DNA of 36,724 nucleotides from Oceanococcus sp. (GTDB lineage Bacteria > Pseudomonadota > Gammaproteobacteria > Nevskiales > Oceanococcaceae), in NCBI GenBank assembly GCA_030147945.1, contig JASBUL010000093.1, positions 1-36,724 of the forward strand. Direction: 5' to 3'. The first letter of the stretch is position 1; the number at the start of each line of letters is the position of its first letter. The notes beneath the pieces are model-generated. The model saw nothing but the letters and a program-made list of their open reading frames with translations, did not search any database and was not told where the DNA came from. Positions 34,565-36,724 of this stretch are shown piece by piece. The translations under genes and the position numbers were made by a program.

Positions 34565-35482
34565 TTAGCCTAACCCAAGCAGGCGCCGACTGCGCGCCGC
34601 TTGTCCCAGAACAAACTCCCGGTCGTCGTGAAATTCTTCGGCGATGCGCGTCGCGAAGGCTGTCGATACCGGCGCAACCTCGGCCTGCTTCAGATTGGCC
34701 TGGCGCAGGCGGTAAAGCAGCTGGTTGCGTCCGCGCAGTCCGAGTTGCTGACGCAGGCGGTGGTAAAGGGTCATCAGGACAGCGGGCGGGCGCAGGTTGA
34801 GCAATCGGGCGATCAGCGCATTGCGATGCTGCTTGGCCTCACCCACCGGCGCGTAACGGTCCAGTTCAATGGGCGATACACCGATAAAGGTTTGCACGGC
34901 GCGAAAATAATCTGCGGGTGCGCGGGTCCAGTCATCCAGCCACAGCACGCACACCTGCTCGGGCGGGAAAACGGTGAGAAAACGCTGCACATGTTCGGCG
35001 AAGCGCGCGCTGCGAGGATAGTCCAGCAGGCGGGCGTCCGGGCAGCTGCGGGGGAGCTGCTCGCCGCTCTGGCGCGGCGTGCTCAGCGCCCAGGCGGTTT
35101 CCAGCGAGGTTTCGGTTTCTACACCGTGGTAAAGCATTTCGTTGTGATACGAACGCAGGAACGCCAGATGATCACGCAGCAGGATCAGGATGCGGGCCTG
35201 GGGGTTAAAGGCATGAATGCGCTGGGCTGCCTGTTCGGATAGCAAAGACAGCACGGAGCCGTCACCGACCACACAGTCGTCAGCCAGGTCGCGGTAGTTG
35301 TCGAGGTATTGCGCGTGCGTGATGGCGCGCTTCCATTTGAGATCCTGGCCGAAATAATGCGGTTCCTTGGCCACACCAAAAGCGATGCGCGGGTTCTGCG
35401 ACAGATAGCTGACCCAGGCGGTGGTGGCGCATTTGGGTGCGCCAACCATAAAAAACGTCGGGCCACGCGGCTGGGTGCTCAC
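34565..35482 (-). CDS. Sulfotransferase
   Basis: A 305-residue PAPS-dependent sulfotransferase. The 5'-phosphosulfate loop is MVGAPKCATTAW (12-23), then AKEPHYFG (38-45), the family's KEPHYF motif seen in heparan-type and bacterial exopolysaccharide sulfotransferases. The 3'-phosphate site is ILLRDHLAFLRSYHNEML (100-117). The start is taken as GTG 35482, which overlaps the stop of the upstream sulfotransferase gene as GTGA and begins just before the P-loop; an ATG further upstream at 35551 would run 70 bp into that gene. It lies 15 nt before the WcaJ-type gene in the same operon. The acceptor is presumably a hydroxyl on the glycan. Confidence 0.88.
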   Translation of the reverse strand: MSTQPRGPTFFMVGAPKCATTAWVSYLSQNPRIAFGVAKEPHYFGQDLKWKRAITHAQYLDNYRDLADDCVVGDGSVLSLLSEQAAQRIHAFNPQARILILLRDHLAFLRSYHNEMLYHGVETETSLETAWALSTPRQSGEQLPRSCPDARLLDYPRSARFAEHVQRFLTVFPPEQVCVLWLDDWTRAPADYFRAVQTFIGVSPIELDRYAPVGEAKQHRNALIARLLNLRPPAVLMTLYHRLRQQLGLRGRNQLLYRLRQANLKQAEVAPVSTAFATRIAEEFHDDREFVLGQAARSRRLLGLG

Positions 35483-36279
35483 GCCGGTGCACCTGAGGCC
35501 TTGTGGAACTGCGCGCGCGCATGCTGGTAGATGGCGATGTCGGGGGCGCACAAGGCTTCGATGCGCGCCATCAGGGCCGGTTCGATGCGTGTATCGCGCT
35601 GATCGGCGTGACGCTGGTTCTCATGACCGATACGCAGGCGCAACCCCAGTGTTTCGTGCATGCGCTGGCGAAAGTCAGCCAGGTCATCAAGAAAGCCGAC
35701 CACGCTGAACTTGTCCAGATTGTTCTTGGCGCGCTCGATCTCCGAGGCCTCATCGCTGGCTGGCAGATGGAACGGTCCAGCGAAATACTCCACGTAGCGA
35801 CGGCCGAGATGAGCCGCTGCGGGGGTGTCGAGAAACGCCTCCAGACTCATGTCGGTGGAGAAGTAGTCATCCGGTCTGCGCGCATGGAAATAGTGCGAGA
35901 CAAAACGTTCAACAGGGTCGCGCAGCAAGGTGACAAAGGCGTAGCTGGCATGGAACTGACGGTGGGCGTTTTCGCTGAAGGCGACATGCGCGGAGATGCA
36001 GCGCACCTGACGCAGCATCAGGTAGATCAGCATGCTTTCACGAAAGCGCATGGCGTGCGTCCAGCGCTCGGCAAAGCTGCCGTCCGGATGCATGACCTCA
36101 GCCATCTGAAAGGTCGCTTGCGTGTCGACCGTGGCCTGAGACAGCAGATAGCGCAAACGCAATGCCCGGCCGATCGAGGTGCCGCCACATTTGGGGACGT
36201 GATGAAACACCACCGGCGGCGGTAGCATGCGCTGGCTTAAGGTGTGGCGCCAGATCTTGACTCGGTCCACCCAGCTCAT
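35479..36279 (-). CDS. Sulfotransferase family 2-like protein
   Basis: A 266-residue sulfotransferase of the Sulfotransfer_2 type, the group of carbohydrate and uronyl 2-O-sulfotransferases. VVFHHVPKCGGTSI (23-36) is the PAPS P-loop in its HVPKCGGTS form, and TLLRDPVERFVSHYFHAR (117-134) is the 3'-phosphate site with the Arg and Ser expected. SAHVAFSE (96-103) corresponds to the conserved H of the GH(I/V) motif. It overlaps the gene upstream by ATGA (36276-36279) and the next sulfotransferase by GTGA. The two belong to different subfamilies, so they likely sulfate different positions. Confidence 0.88.
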   Translation of the reverse strand: MSWVDRVKIWRHTLSQRMLPPPVVFHHVPKCGGTSIGRALRLRYLLSQATVDTQATFQMAEVMHPDGSFAERWTHAMRFRESMLIYLMLRQVRCISAHVAFSENAHRQFHASYAFVTLLRDPVERFVSHYFHARRPDDYFSTDMSLEAFLDTPAAAHLGRRYVEYFAGPFHLPASDEASEIERAKNNLDKFSVVGFLDDLADFRQRMHETLGLRLRIGHENQRHADQRDTRIEPALMARIEALCAPDIAIYQHARAQFHKASGAPA

Positions 36280-36724
36280 CGGGAACTCCTTGCGGTTGCG
36301 TGAACCGTCTGCATCAGTGCCATCAGTACGACCAGGGTCGCCGCATAGGCCGGGATGTAAAAGTTGAACTCCACGGTGGCGTGGAGCAGGCCGGCCGTGG
36401 ACACCATGCAGAAACTCGCCGCATAGGCGCGGTATAGCAGCCGTTTACGGCCGAGATTTCGTAGCGCCAGCAGCAGGTGGTAGGCGAACAGCGCGGCGAG
36501 CAGAACGGCGCCTAAAGCGCCGGCTTCGATGGCCAGCTGGAGGAAATCGTTGTGCGCGTAGTTTGCGCCGTGACGCAAAATGGCCGGGCGCACCCCTTCC
36601 TGCAAATAGACGTAGCTGCCCATGCCCGCGCCCTGAGGCCAGGAGGCCTGTAGCAGCTCCAGCGACATCTGATTAACGAGTGTGCGATTTTCCTGCGAGA
36701 GGTCAGTGGATTCGATGCGAGCCA
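36276..36724 (-). CDS. O-antigen ligase-like membrane protein, C-terminal part (cut by window edge)
   Basis: The frame is open to the right edge, so only the last 148 residues are seen. GANYAHNDFLQLAIEAGALG, about 50-70 residues from the visible left end, is the HN-x-(F/Y)-L-x-x-x-x-E-x-G block of the Wzy_C family, and three or four transmembrane helices follow. It is the second protein of this family in the window. Either it or the one at 31680 could be the polymerase, with the other a ligase that moves the finished glycan to lipid A-core or to a protein. It is cotranscribed with two sulfotransferases and the WcaJ-type gene. Confidence 0.8.
   Translation of the reverse strand, partial: ARIESTDLSQENRTLVNQMSLELLQASWPQGAGMGSYVYLQEGVRPAILRHGANYAHNDFLQLAIEAGALGAVLLAALFAYHLLLALRNLGRKRLLYRAYAASFCMVSTAGLLHATVEFNFYIPAYAATLVVLMALMQTVHATARSSR

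Overview
The window reads as chromosomal DNA of a GC-rich proteobacterium, most likely a gammaproteobacterium. The reasons are the Pseudomonas/enterobacterial-style PrpC, the Gram-negative Wzx/Wzy-type polysaccharide machinery, a WcaJ-type initiating transferase and good Shine-Dalgarno sequences. I cannot name a genus. It holds one large cell-surface glycan locus (about 4.1-36.7 kb, running off the right edge) beside three ordinary genes. I see no tRNA, rRNA, insertion sequence, CRISPR array or gap longer than 300 bases.

Layout. 1-4064 is the flank: a possible PurD tail, prpC (2-methylcitrate synthase), a secreted subtilisin-like protease and mgtE on the minus strand. 4149-8225 makes sugar nucleotides: gmd and fcl (GDP-L-fucose), UDP-glucuronate decarboxylase (UDP-xylose) and a GalE-type 4-epimerase. 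8241-14634 is a chain of six genes joined by 4-nt ATGA/GTGA overlaps: methyltransferase, long TylF-type methyltransferase, a homologue of plant reversibly glycosylated polypeptide/UDP-arabinopyranose mutase, a second TylF methyltransferase, a Wzx-like flippase and a fucosyltransferase-like protein. 14622-22890 alternates strand almost gene by gene: two sulfotransferases, four methyltransferases, two GT8 glycosyltransferases and an acyltransferase. 22916-33038 is a long plus-strand run: methyltransferases, GT2 and GT4 glycosyltransferases, a cytidylyltransferase plus CDP-alcohol phosphotransferase pair, and a Wzy/WaaL-like membrane protein. 33035-36724 is a minus-strand operon: partial second O-antigen-ligase-like protein, two sulfotransferases and the WcaJ-type initiating transferase.

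How it may work. WcaJ would load the first sugar phosphate on undecaprenyl phosphate. About eight glycosyltransferases would extend it with fucose and pentoses among other sugars. Wzx would flip the unit and a Wzy-like protein would polymerise or ligate it. Ten methyltransferases, four sulfotransferases, one acyltransferase and a CDP-alcohol module suggest a densely decorated glycan.

The most interesting element is the gene at 10189-11346. It keeps the Asp-Asp-Asp motif and the two arginines, seven residues apart, that plant UDP-arabinopyranose mutases need. Together with the upstream decarboxylase and 4-epimerase it would complete a plant-like route UDP-GlcA to UDP-Xyl to UDP-L-Arap to UDP-L-Araf in a bacterium. 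A second structural oddity is that three separate convergent gene pairs share their stop codons within one palindromic CTAG.
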